A DNA stretch of 11,423 bases from Haplosporangium gracile (Eukaryota; Mortierellomycota; Mortierellomycetes; Mortierellales; Mortierellaceae). Positions within the stretch are counted from its first letter, which is position 1. Every line of letters begins with the position of its first letter. Of this stretch, positions 1 to 9,800 are shown in pieces. A program made the translations under genes and the position numbers. Location: the NCBI GenBank assembly GCA_015499985.1, contig JAAAUF010000939.1, positions 4,308-15,730 of the forward strand, given 5' to 3'. Below the pieces are notes generated by a model. It was not told the origin of the DNA and made no database searches. It saw only the letters and a list, made by a program, of their open reading frames with translations.

Positions 1-71
1 TTTTTTATTTGCGAGGCATTTAGTTGCGGTGACTCATATTGCAACCGATGTCATCATTTTCATGTTTGTAG

Positions 72-3000
72 TTACTGGCGGTGCCTCTCAACTATTATGA
101 GCATGCATACTCGATCCGATCCTCCGACGTAATATTTTCGTACTATGTCTTTTCTATCGTAACACTCGCGATCCAAGTCAGGACGCTCCACCTCTTGTCG
201 AACCACTCACAGGGCACCTCCGTTCAACTCGACGCCACGCTGTTCATGATCTCAACTCTCCTTGTCGGATTCATTTTAGAGGCATGGCCTCGAGGTTCTA
301 CCAAAGTCCAACGATCCAGCTCAGCACCCATCTATGATAAGGCGAACCTATGCTCACAGATGACCTACTTCTTCTTCCTCCCGATCATCCGACTCGGTAA
401 CACCAAGTCTCTGACAGCTGAGGATCTCGCCAACCAGCTGCCAGAGTGTGTCTACACAGCAACTTCTCAGCCACTGCTGGATTGCTACTGGAAAGCAAAT
501 CAGGATAGGGCGATGGAAAGGGGCAAGGAACCATCATTATTTTGGGCAATACTGCGATCTCAACTCATTCATGTACCTGGACTGATTCTAGTTCGTGTCG
601 CCCGTGTGCTGACAGCGTTCGCCGTTCCAGCGGTCATGAGTCTTTTGCTGGCATATTTCCAGGATATCCAGGACCTGAGACCCTCACATGATACAGTTCT
701 ACAACCATCTAACAACAACAACAACAGCGGCGGTGATCGCCTCACCGGAAATACTAGCCTGGAGTACGCCATCTTTTTGGTTTTAATCATGTCCTTTGCT
801 GGTTTGTGCAATGTCGTCCTTCTGACCGTGAGTCGTCAGTATTGCTTCACGAGGGGCTTGGAGGTTCGTTCGGCTTTAGTGTCGATGGTATACCGGAAGT
901 CTCTAAGACTATCTCCAGGGGCAAGACAGCTCTCCACCACTGGCCAAATCCTCAATCACGTCTCTATCGATGCGGATTTCTGGGTAGAAGCCGGATTGTT
1001 TTTGACCATGTGGATTTCCGTCCCACTAGAGATCTTTTCCGCTTTGTATCTTTGTAAGCGTTTCTATGCCTAGTGAACATTTGAGCACGTATGCCATTTG
1101 ACCTTGGCGTGTAGAAAGCTCGTGTATTGACCTTTTACCTATAATTCTTTGAGATATTTAGTGCACAAAACTCTCGGATGGAGCGCGTGGGTTGCGCTAC
1201 TGACGATGATGAGCATGACGCCGATGCAGGTTTGGCGCGTAAAGATATTTAACAGACTTCAACAGGAGTTGTCTGAGCGTGTTGATGAGCGTATTCGGGT
1301 CATGACTGAGATATTGGCCGCCATCAAAATCGTCAAGCTTTATGCCTGGTAAGCTGCTGCATCGTACGCAGAATGTTTTAACATGCTGCTTCACTTGGCC
1401 ACCTTCTGTCGATCGATAAGCTAACTTCAACCTTTCCTATGATAGGGAGAGTCCATTTTTGAAGCGGATCTTGAATGTCCGCAATCGGGAGCTGGGGGCC
1501 AAGCGTCGAATGGGAGCCTTGAGTACCGCCATGTCGATCATTGTTTCTTCCTCGACCCTCGTCATTTCTCTTATAACGCTTTCGGTGTACGCGACATGGG
1601 GAGGCCCAGGTTTTACTCCAGGAGCATTGACACCTCAGGTGGTCTTTGTTAGTATGACCTTGTTCGGCATGCTTAAGAACCCTATCTCCACCTTGACCGA
1701 AGCGACATCGGCAACTGTGAAACTTGTTGTAAGCGCTTCTCGGATCCAACAGTTCTTGCTTCGAGAGGAAATCGATTCTGAAGGCATTGTTCGAGAGTTC
1801 GATGGATCTAAGAAGCCATCTGGAGAGCCATCGATAATTGTTCAGGACGCCACTTTTTCTTGGTCCAAGGAGGCGGTGGAGGTCGGGGATGACAGACTGG
1901 GGAATCAGGACGATACGGACGAAACTCAAGCTTTACTTCAAGAATCACAGGATGGCGGGGCAGCCGAGATTCAACCTCCAACTTTACAACAAATCAACCT
2001 CACGATCAAGAGCGGTTCACTGGTTGCCATTGTCGGACGGATCGGTCAAGGTAAATCGTCGTTGCTGAACGCGCTCATCGGAGAGATGTACAAGTTTCAT
2101 GGATACGCCAAGACTGTCGGAAGGATTGCCTACGTTCCTCAACAGAGCTGGATCCTGAACGCCACTCTTCGCGACAACGTCTTGTTTGGTCTGGAATACG
2201 ATCAGGAGCGATACGAACGGATCATTGTTGCGAGCGGACTGGAGCCCGATCTCGCCATGCTTCCAGCAGGCGACCTGACAGAGATCGGTGAGCGCGGTAT
2301 CAACCTCTCGGGAGGTCAGAAGCAACGAGTCTCTCTTGCTCGAGCTGCCTACAACGACGCCGACATCTACTTGCTGGATGATCCTCTGAGCGCCGTCGAT
2401 GCTCATGTCGATCAGCATCTTTGGAACGAACTGATTGGACCGCAGGGTTTGCTACGCAACAAAACAAGGGTTCTAGTGACGCATGGGATTCACCATCTTC
2501 AGGAGGTCGATCAAATCATTTTACTGAAGGATGGGCGCATTGCAGAGTCAGGGCACTTTGAGGACCTGATGGCGGCTGGAAAGACCTTCTGCCAGTTGAT
2601 CACAATGTATGCAATTACCAACCGCGGCCGGGGCGGTTCTGGCACATCGTCAGGTGCAGAGTCGAACATCACAGAGACGCAGAGTCAAGAGACGGTCGAG
2701 TCGGGTGAGAGTGGCGACACAGCAGCGGCATCGACAACAAAGCATGGAGATACCAACACAGTGGATACCAAAAAGGATGTCAAGAGGGACAAGAAGGCAG
2801 GCATCATCAAATTGGAAACTTACAAGGACGGAGAGCTCAAACTTTCAGTGTTTTTAACCTACCTGCGAGCCATGTAGGTTTTTTTTCCTATCCTCCTATT
2901 CTCACAGCGTACATACAATTCATGAATTTTACCAGTTTACTAATTACTTTTGTTTTCTCGCCAACGTAATCCAACTAATAGGACGTACAAGTGCACGATT

Positions 3001-3287
3001 CTAATTGTGTTATGTCATGTATTGATGCAGTTGTGTTACGTCTGCACCACTTTGTGGCTGAAGTACTGGATCGATCAATCGAACAAAACCGACGATCAAG
3101 GAAGCCCTCCTTCGCTCAAGTTCTTCCTGTCGGTGTTTGCCCTCTTGACCCTGATCTGTATCCTAACTGGAATGCTCCTCAAATGGGTCTCGTTCGGTGT
3201 TGCTCTCATCCGCGCGTCAGAGTATTTGCACCGGAAGTTCATCAGCAGGATCATGCTCCTTCCTCCTTCTTTCTTTGACACCACCCC
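72..3287 (+). CDS. ABCC (MRP)-type ABC transporter, 5' partial and 3' truncated
   Basis: Membrane ABC exporter of the ABCC/MRP family; members typically move glutathione or other conjugates, often into the vacuole. Exons are 72-1053, 1162-1348, 1446-2873 and 2982-3287, giving 967 residues in the window. The first exon opens right after a TAG acceptor at 69-71, so the start lies upstream. Order: two hydrophobic helices of TMD0 (about residues 15-75), the L0 linker, TMD1 (about 165-500), NBD1, an acidic Ser/Thr/Glu-rich linker, then the start of TMD2. NBD1 has Walker A GRIGQGKSS (587-595), LSGGQ (677-681), Walker B ending in LLDD (701-702) and the H-loop His (736). Asp at the usual catalytic Glu position is normal for ABCC NBD1. 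The last exon ends at FFDTTP, just before the conserved MGRILNRF-type motif, at a GTAAGT donor; no matching exon, TMD2 remainder or NBD2 follows. All four exons are free of stops. Family call is firm; substrate is unknown. Probably a recently truncated pseudogene, or a gene continuing past a large insertion. Confidence 0.88.
1054..1161 (+). other. ABC transporter intron (108 nt)
   Basis: Donor GTAAGC and acceptor TTTAG. Splicing joins T at 1053 with TG at 1162 as a Leu codon and restores the TMD1 helix pair. The unspliced frame stops at 1071-1073. Confidence 0.85.
1349..1445 (+). other. ABC transporter intron (97 nt)
   Basis: Donor GTAAGC, branch-like GCTAAC at 1420-1425, acceptor GATAG. Splicing rebuilds the family motif KLYAWE, with its Trp codon split TG|G. 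Confidence 0.9.
2874..2981 (+). other. ABC transporter intron (108 nt)
   Basis: Donor GTAGGT, branch-like ACTAAT near 2939, acceptor AATAG. Splicing makes a Met codon AT|G and joins the linker end (FLTYLRAM) to the first helix of TMD2. Another AG lies downstream at 3029, so the acceptor is less certain than at the other introns. Confidence 0.7.
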
Positions 3288-3561
3288 GTAAGTCATTTTA
3301 AAATTGACGACTTTTTTTTTTTTTTGGTTGAGTTGTAGTAGTTCCCTGAACATCCATATCGTTTGGAATCCAGGTGTGTGTGTCCAAGTGTCCAATGTTT
3401 CTCGAATGCCAAAGGCTCAGGACTATGGAGCGCAGGACAGAAATAAATAGTAAGATGCACTCTCTTTCCCTTCTCTTCCAAAGCATCCTTACAAAATAAT
3501 ACATTGCGGAACCAAATACAGTCGCACGCTTATTAGGCTTTTGTAAAAACCGAAGAGAGGC

Positions 3562-3682
3562 GTCCCCATTGTTTTGGTGCTGGCGGGCATGGTGGCTGTG
3601 TGTGTCCTCTATTCCTTCTGTCGTGTTTCTCATCCTTCTCACTACGTACTATGGTTTAGTATATCAAGAAGCAACAGAGCAA
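3562..3682 (+). pseudogene. Possible decayed TMD2 helix pair of the ABC transporter
   Basis: Two hydrophobic stretches lie in adjacent + frames. One at 3562-3618 reads VPIVLVLAGMVAVCVLYSF. The other at 3611-3682 includes VVFLILLTTYYGLVYQ followed by a polar EATEQ. In ABCC proteins the middle of TMD2 has a helix pair ending in a YY...Q.Y-like stretch, which this resembles if a one-base shift is allowed. The strand and position fit the missing transporter part. This is weak pattern matching over about 40 residues and could be chance hydrophobic sequence. Confidence 0.25.
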
Positions 3683-3868
3683 AAGGGTGAGACAACCCAA
3701 TCGTTTGGATGCATACCAGTAAAAAGAGCCTTATTACGAATTGTTGGTGATTAATGAGTATGAGACATTGGACCATTGGAGTGCATAACAGAACAGCGGG
3801 AGAAACACACACTACCTCGACATCGATGCTGGAGGAGCATTATCATGTTTGATACAATTATTGGTGTA

Positions 3869-3874
3869 TTTATT
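3869..3874 (-). promoter_or_regulatory. Poly(A) signal AATAAA of the MBL-fold pseudogene
   Basis: A perfect AATAAA on the minus strand (TTTATT on plus) lies about 74 nt beyond the likely ancestral stop of the MBL-fold gene. It sits in a T-rich stretch, so chance occurrence is possible. Confidence 0.4.
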
Positions 3875-3947
3875 TTTGTGGGGGAAAAGAAGGAAAAAAA
3901 AAATGGTAAAGAAAAACGCATTTTGTGATATTTGCTAAATACGACAC

Positions 3948-4907
3948 TCAAGGGATGGGAGTCTTGCGTTTGGACTCATAAAACCGCTCACTACTCCAGT
4001 CCAAGAGAAACAACTGTCCGCAAATTCATTCATCAACCCATCCCAGAATTCGCTCATTGTCTCGCTCTTCAACGCCTCATTGTACCGCTCCACATACCGA
4101 ACCGGGTATTCAACCATCTCCCTTGTCGTCCACCCTCCCTTCTTACGATGGTCTAAGTGGCCCGGGACTACGGAACGGTTGTTTCTGAGGGCGTGGTTGC
4201 GGACTCGTTTGGCGTTTTGGATCCATACCTTGCGCCGGGAGAGGGACCTTACTTTGTCCATGAGGAAGTGGATCCCGAAGATGATGATTTCGGAGCCCCA
4301 GAAGGTCCCATTCAAAGGGACAAACATTACATCATTCTTGGATCGAGCGTTCCAAGACCGAAAGCTCTTTCCCTTCGAGGAAGGGACATCCAACACCGTA
4401 ATATGCTCTGTAGCTCCCGATCCATCATGATCAATTCTACAACCTCCCCATCAACTTCAATTGTCGACCGGATTCATAACTGTGGGACAATATCCTCCGT
4501 CAGTTCACCCAAATTATCCGGGAACGGGCGCAACGCCTCCAGTAGAAGGGCCTTTGCACCCTCAACCGTAAACTTGGTGATAGTTTCTTGGGACGCGTAA
4601 ATGGGTGTACCGGGGAAGACGCGGAAGAGTTCTTAGGGGTCCCGAGTGTGGTCGACGTGGCCGTGGGTGGTTGTGGAGGGATTTTGCACTGAGGACTAGG
4701 AGGCGACCGTATTCAGGGGAGGGTTGGGTGTCGATGATGAGCACTTCTTGGGAGAAGGTGATGATGCCGGAGGTGACAAAAGTGACCGCGTTCGCCGGGT
4801 TGAAAGACCTCTACGGAGAGGGTCGCTCGAATGGATATGGGGAGGATGAGGAGAGTGAAGAGGGAGAGGGAAAAGGAGAGAGAGAGGAATGTATAGTTGA
4901 GCTTCAT
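3948..4907 (-). pseudogene. Broken gene for a secreted metallo-beta-lactamase-fold hydrolase
   Basis: MBL-fold enzymes are metal-dependent hydrolases; this family's substrate is not known to me. The copy spans about 319 codons from an ATG at 4907-4905 to a probable TGA at 3950-3948. It opens with a signal peptide (hydrophobic run FLSLSFSLSLFTLLILPISI), then LSVEVFQPGE. The frame then shifts to read FVTSGIITFSQEVLIIDTQ, and shifts again for the metal motif THGHVDHTRDP at 4665-4648 (HxHxDH). That frame carries a TAA at 4635-4633 and a TGA at 4476-4474. A third shift near 4428 leads into the C-terminal half, which holds the third-ligand motif VVPGH (His at 4159-4157). A fourth shift near 4008 gives the likely true end, LLDWSSERFYESKRK. 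With at least four shifts and two stops it cannot encode the enzyme as it stands. Introns do not explain the breaks, as no splice sites sit at them. Confidence 0.75.
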
Positions 4908-5020
4908 TTTTACGAGCGTGTGTGTGGGGGGGATCTTGTTCTTAGTGGCTGATAGTAGGAGAGAAGGAAAAGAAGAGAGAATGCAGTTAGGTAGTAAACA
5001 TGAGATGCATTCGTCCTCTT

Positions 5021-5027
5021 TTTTATA
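5021..5027 (-). promoter_or_regulatory. TATA box upstream of the MBL-fold pseudogene
   Basis: The minus strand reads TATAAAA about 114 nt before the ATG at 4907. A pyrimidine-rich stretch follows (CTCTCTTCTTTTCCTTC, near 4960-4980), a common fungal layout for a transcription start. Confidence 0.45.
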
Positions 5028-5178
5028 GCCGTTACTTTTTTTTTCCTAAAGTGTGTCTTTACTTGGTAATGATCCCGATGTTTTTAATTAATTTTTTTTT
5101 TTTTTACTTTTTGATCTAATAGTCCGGATGTTCTTGAAACCTTTGGTTGTTCCCAAATGCTCGGAAGACACTAATTAA

Positions 5179-5202
<24 letters not shown>
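5179..5202. repeat. (AT)12 microsatellite
   Basis: Twelve uninterrupted AT units, flanked by TAA on both sides. Confidence 0.95.
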
Positions 5203-5209
<7 letters not shown>

Positions 5210-5353
5210 TAATCGGAAAAGTAAACGCTTTTCATCATTCTTTGATGAACGTTGATCTCCTAACATTTTTTTTTATTAATACGTTTCATACATGTTCACG
5301 TTTCAGTTTTTTACTTCAATGCATCCCCGGAATATATGGTTAATGCAGATCCT

Positions 5354-5377
5354 AAATGAAAATGAAAATGAAAATGA
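5354..5377. repeat. (AAATGA)4 microsatellite
   Basis: Four perfect copies of a six-base unit, followed by AAA. Confidence 0.95.
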
Positions 5378-5712
5378 AAAACGTGCCCACGTTCGTGTCA
5401 CAAAGTTATTGAGCACGTCTGTTTTGAACTCATCCATTCGTTCGGATCCCCCATCGACTCGCTCAGGTAGAAAAATCCAAGCGATTAGTGAGAATAGCTC
5501 TGCATAAAGGTATACTTGATATATCAATCACCTCGCCCCACTTTTCCGAAACTTCATTTGTTTATTTTTTTTATTTGATGATTACAAAGGTGTTGAAAGT
5601 ATGGGCTGATATTGACGTGATTCTTTGGCGTGTGATTTCGCAGTGTTGTGAAAAAAAGCATGACGAAACAGTACTGGAAGAGTGAAAAGCGGGAGGTTAC
5701 CCCAGGAGTGGA

Positions 5713-6546
5713 TCACAAAATGGCATCGGGTTCATGGACGGTCCTCAGTTGAGAGTAGACTCGGCGTTGGAGGTCGATGCTCTCCTCCAGCGTGCCCGGA
5801 AGCACAAACTCACTCGCCGGTCTCCCGTTGATGGTCCTGGTTATATCAGGTCGCGGAATCCCCTTGATTTGGCACCAGAAGACCTCGAGCGAAGAACAGA
5901 CCCACTCCGACTTGACTAGACCTTGAGCCAGCAATCCGATCCTCTCGTCTTCCAGTGTTCGATAGTCGCTGAGCACGTGCAGCTTCTTGAGGTTGGGAGC
6001 AGAGCAAAGCGGCGTTTGGATATCCTTGCTTGGAAAGTCGCGCAAGTCGAGTACCAGTACATGCCTCTCTACGATGGCAGCGTGCTTCAGAATCGCCTCC
6101 GACGATCGTGGTCCAAAACGCAAATTACAACAGCGGGATTGGCGGTAAAGCTTAAAGACCTTTAATTTTTATGTGCATCGGTGAATAAAATCCGTAATCG
6201 TCTCTCGTCCCCCTCGCCAAGACAAACCAGCCGCACCGAGGTCAGACACGGGAAGGTGAGAGGAAAATGCGTCAGGAATGTGAGTAAACGAAAGTTTTCG
6301 AAAAAAAAAACAGGTACACCGAGCGGATGAAATGCCCTTTTTTTACTAGGCTTACAGTACACTTTGTAAGGACGGATCTTCTAAAAAGACTGCTAATCTT
6401 CCGAAACACCTCCAACGGAATAGGGCGAAGGCAGCTTTCCACAACCGACAGACAAGGTTGCAGGCCACACGGTCGCGAGGTCGAAGGAGGATCGCAATCA
6501 TGGTCTGAAGCTCGTACGGGAGGTTAGAGAACGTGGTGCGGTTCAT
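5713..6546 (-). pseudogene. Broken F-box / leucine-rich-repeat gene
   Basis: F-box/LRR proteins act as substrate adaptors of SCF ubiquitin ligases. The copy starts at ATG 6546-6544 with a good F-box (FSNLPYELQTMI, then VACNLVCRLWKAA, then FRWRC). That frame hits a TAA at 6354-6352. Related sequence resumes in a second frame (LTSVRLVCLGEGDERRL, to about 6165) and shifts again near 6163, where AAAAATTAAAG seems to have lost one T. The third frame holds LKVFKLYRQSRCCNLRFGP and LRR-like text: CSAPNLKKLHV, then SEWVCSSLEVF and KGIPRPDI. It ends at a TGA at 5715-5713. The remaining length (about 275 codons) looks short for an F-box/LRR protein, so the repeat domain is probably cut off too. No splice sites fit the frame changes. 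It lies in tandem downstream of NMA111, 268 bp from its stop. Confidence 0.68.
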
Positions 6547-6600
6547 GGCGTGTGTTTAGCTGTAGGTGCAGTGTTTGGTGGAAGGAGCGTGAGGAAATGG

Positions 6601-6632
6601 AGGAGTGGAGGAGTGGAGGAGTGGAGAAGTGG
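6601..6632. repeat. 8-bp minisatellite, AGGAGTGG x4
   Basis: Three perfect AGGAGTGG units and one AGAAGTGG, followed by a purine-rich tail to about 6664. On the minus strand this is a CT-rich tract just upstream of the F-box gene, where its promoter would lie. Confidence 0.9.
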
Positions 6633-6748
6633 AGGAGAGAAGGGAAAAAGGCGAGAGAGGAAGTGGGCAAGATCAAACAAGCATATCATAATACCAGGTG
6701 GTGACTCCATTCATCATCCATCACACCAATGGCGGTACAAAAATGAAT

Positions 6749-6754
6749 TTTATT
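6749..6754 (-). promoter_or_regulatory. Poly(A) signal AATAAA of NMA111
   Basis: Minus-strand AATAAA (TTTATT on plus) lies about 61 nt after the TAG stop at 6817-6815. Spacing and strand fit. Confidence 0.5.
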
Positions 6755-6814
6755 CACAATGGGGCGTTGTTAACAGAAAAAGGCAAAAAGAAATAAAAGA
6801 AAAACAATAAATAT

Positions 6815-9800
6815 CTACAGAACATCTGCCATTTTCCATCCACTAACACTCTCAGGCTCAGGCAGCAACTGTGTCGTGCTCCAATAAATAGGATCCAACT
6901 TCATCGCAATCACAGAGACAGTTCCATTGCGCGCTTGGATCTTGATGCGGACATACCCTTGCGACTGGGCGGCATCGTCAGGGTTACCCATTGTGGGCGA
7001 CCCGGGGATAGAAGTATGAGGCGATTGAGAGATCTCCAAGGTGCCGGCGCCGTATTCGAGCGCGTGCATGGGTGCTGCTGTATCGTGTGGGTGGACATCG
7101 GTGCCGCCCGCAATTGGGGCTTGACCAGCGGTAGTAGCATTGGTATGGGTATGGCCATAGTTGGCAGGGAAACCCTCAGGGTGAGCGAGTATATGTTGCT
7201 GGTTCAGGAGAGAGTTCGAGAGGCGCTTGGAGCCATATACTTGCGACAACCGCTTCAACGCAACCTCACAGACACTTCCCTGACGAGACCGGACCACCTT
7301 GTTCTCGTGGTGATGGACTGCGTCCAGGAAATCGTCCAGATTTGCGACCGGGATACCATCGACTTCGGTAATCCAAACACCGGGACGTAAAGCTGTTGAG
7401 GCGGGGGATCCGTAGAGTGTGCAGGAGATGTAGACTCCCTGGGGGACATTCGAGACTTGTTCGAGGACGGCCTTGTAGGGCATTTGGATCAGCGCTCCGG
7501 CCCAGGCTAGGATTCGGTTGGTGTCTGTGCCGAGTAGGGGGACTGTTGGGACTATCAAGCTCAGCTCTTGACCCTCACGCAGCACCGTCTATGTATATCG
7601 ACGAGATATAAACAAGTGGTTAGCTTCCATTGTATTAGAATGTATCAAAAAGAGCAAGCAACAGGTGAACATTACTTACCATTCTGACACTCTCGACGTT
7701 GCGAGCGCGCTCGAGGTCCTTCATACCCGTCGCAACACGACCCTCAAGCTCAAGGACAATATCTCCAACCTTTAACATCTGACCACAAGGAGTCGAAGCA
7801 TCCAACTGACTGAGGACGTAGAGCAAAGTATGCTTCGAGTTGGGATCACTCTCAATCTTCTGAACCCACTCATCCGTCAACCCCAAAGACCTAGCCGCTG
7901 CGATCCTCATGGTCCAGAACTCGACATCCAGCGCTCGGAGTTTAGGGTACTCACCCCTCATGAAGGGGTGAATGACCTGGACCACAGCCTCGACATCTAG
8001 ACCGGACATGAACGTGATATCGTTACCCTTCTCATCCTGAGACGAGTAGTTGACCCAGAGAGCTTGGACAAACCCATCACCATCACAAAGGACACCTCCT
8101 TGGGTTCCGACGGGGTCATCGACCTTGATGCCCTCGACGTTCATGGCTCTCCAACGAGGAGGGGAGCACTCACGAGTTCCAATGTTGCCGACGTTTGAAA
8201 CTGTGGTCTTCTTGATCACCGGCGACTGATCTGTGCCAACACCGACTAGGTAGCACTCATCTCCCTGCGTCAACGGCTTGTTACTAAACGTCGCAGGCTT
8301 GACGGGTGTGTTTGCCAGTAAAGCAGCGTCATAGGTCAGGACCACAAAGTTGTAATGCGGGTGGAGGTAGACAAGGCGACCGGGGATGATGACACTGTTG
8401 GCAAAGGTGATAAAGATATCTCCGATCGAGATTGGGATCGTATCACGATCGCAGACGACAAGGGGTGGGTTGGTCGAGACTACCAATCCAGTGCCGTAGA
8501 ATTGAGTCGCCTTCATACCGTCGACCAAGAAGGGCAAGTGGAAATCGATGGCGACAAATGAAGGCATGATGACGGGTGCTGGGTGGAGGGCTGCGTTGAT
8601 AGTCGGGTAGATTGCCGTTGCTGGAGCGTAGGGCTGAGATGGAGGTGGTGGAGGTAAATCCGTAAAGTCCCACAGACCCGTCTTATCTATTATCCAAAAA
8701 ATATAAACATACACGGTTAGTTTTTGCTTCTTGACTCAATCTTCACCATGTCCATGACATCATTGGTCCAACTCAAAAGAAAAAAGGTTACCATTGCGGA
8801 CGGCCAGGCGAGACTTGTGCCAGTGGCGATCAACATGCATGATCATGATCTTCTCCTTGAAAGCTTTCTGGAGAGTATAGAACCGAATAGGGACTCGAGC
8901 ACCATCAGGCAGAGTACACAAAGCCTGAATAAAGGCATCCAAGTTGGGCGTCGGGATATTGTTGACCGCAACAATAACACTCTTGCGCCAGGCACTAGCT
9001 GAGGCCAGCATATGTCCCGAAGTCGCTACATAAACACCCCCACAGGGCTGACCATACGAATGTGCCAGCTGGTAGGACAACTCGTTGACAACACCACCAC
9101 CGACCTCGACAAACCGATCAGGAGTAATTGAGTGCAAATCCTGGACCACAAAGTTAAAGGTCAACAATTTCGAGTTAGACCCACGGACAACCGTCAGACT
9201 GACGTTCTGGCCGACAGAGTCGTCAATGACCGTGAAGAGCTGGATGAAATTGGCGATCGGGTTGCCGTTACACTGGATCACAATGTCTCCGGGGATCAAC
9301 TGGTCGGCGGCAGGGCCTTTGGGAAGAACAGTCTTCACGACCAACATTCCAGTCTCATTGGGGAACTGACGACGGATCTGCTCCTCCATCGAGATCTTGA
9401 GACCGAGACGACGCAGCTCATCGTAGGGGAAATAGTTAAAGTCCGTCTGGAGGGTACCACGAGGGACCTGCTCTCCAGCCTGGACATACTTGAGGGCACG
9501 CTTGACACGGTCCAAGGGCAAGTAGTACGAAGCCGAAGCCTTGCTCGCACCTCCAGCATTCAGCGCAACAGCATGCCCTTCGATATCCAGCACAGGACTT
9601 CCAGAAGATCCACCACTGGTTGAAGAAGCCGCCTGGAGGTAAAACGTATTAAAATCGTTGTATTCGCCTTGACCATACTCAGGCGCCTGTCGATCCAATC
9701 TCGCAAGGGTTCCTGCCAAGATACTGAGCTTCTCTCCAGCATCGTTTCCAACGACTCGGATCTCAAGTCCGACACGGGCTCGTTCGGGGCTGAGCGGGAT

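Larger units (their letters stand above)
3288..3947. other. Gene-free gap after the truncated transporter
   Basis: The stretch starts with the GTAAGT donor of the last transporter exon (3288-3293) and a run of 14 T at 3312-3325. I find no exon that would continue the transporter: no GRILNRF-like motif, no Walker A, no LSGGQ on either strand. Small open frames here look random, except for the hydrophobic stretches listed separately at 3562-3682. Confidence 0.6.
5028..5712. other. AT-rich spacer without a gene
   Basis: Long T runs (5036-5044, 5092-5105) and two simple repeats are the only structure seen. Short open frames here are low-complexity or lack recognisable motifs. TTTATT at 5561-5566 could be the minus-strand AATAAA of the F-box gene, about 147 nt past its present stop. 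Confidence 0.6.

Noticed and set aside
81..1073. Transporter exon 1 as a self-contained gene starting at 81 and ending at 1073
   Set aside because: Position 81 is a GTG, the frame opens after a splice acceptor at 71, and the stop at 1073 lies inside an intron that splices out precisely.
1378..1929. 183-codon open frame on the minus strand
   Set aside because: It lies antisense to clear ABC transporter coding sequence and has no recognisable motif.
3312..3325. T14 tract as the tail of a retroposed element
   Set aside because: No target-site duplication or element body could be identified beside it, and T runs are common in this spacer and the next one.
3935..4396. 153-codon minus-strand open frame as an intact small gene
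   Set aside because: It is only the C-terminal half of the MBL-fold pseudogene; its N-terminal half continues upstream in other frames and its last residues are out of frame.
4157..4952. Plus-strand open frames over the MBL-fold region
   Set aside because: They run antisense to sequence with specific MBL motifs and have no domain signal of their own.
5179..5202. AT tract as a replication origin or promoter
   Set aside because: A plain dinucleotide repeat with no linked motifs; nothing supports more than a microsatellite.
6355..6360. GTAAGC at the end of the F-box frame as a real splice donor
   Set aside because: No acceptor with a branch site downstream restores the F-box/LRR frame, and a second frame break near 6163 has no donor or acceptor at all.
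9132..9623. 163-codon plus-strand open frame inside NMA111, and similar ones at 6935-7390 and 10753-11211
   Set aside because: Each is antisense to well-supported NMA111 coding sequence; biased composition keeps the opposite strand open.
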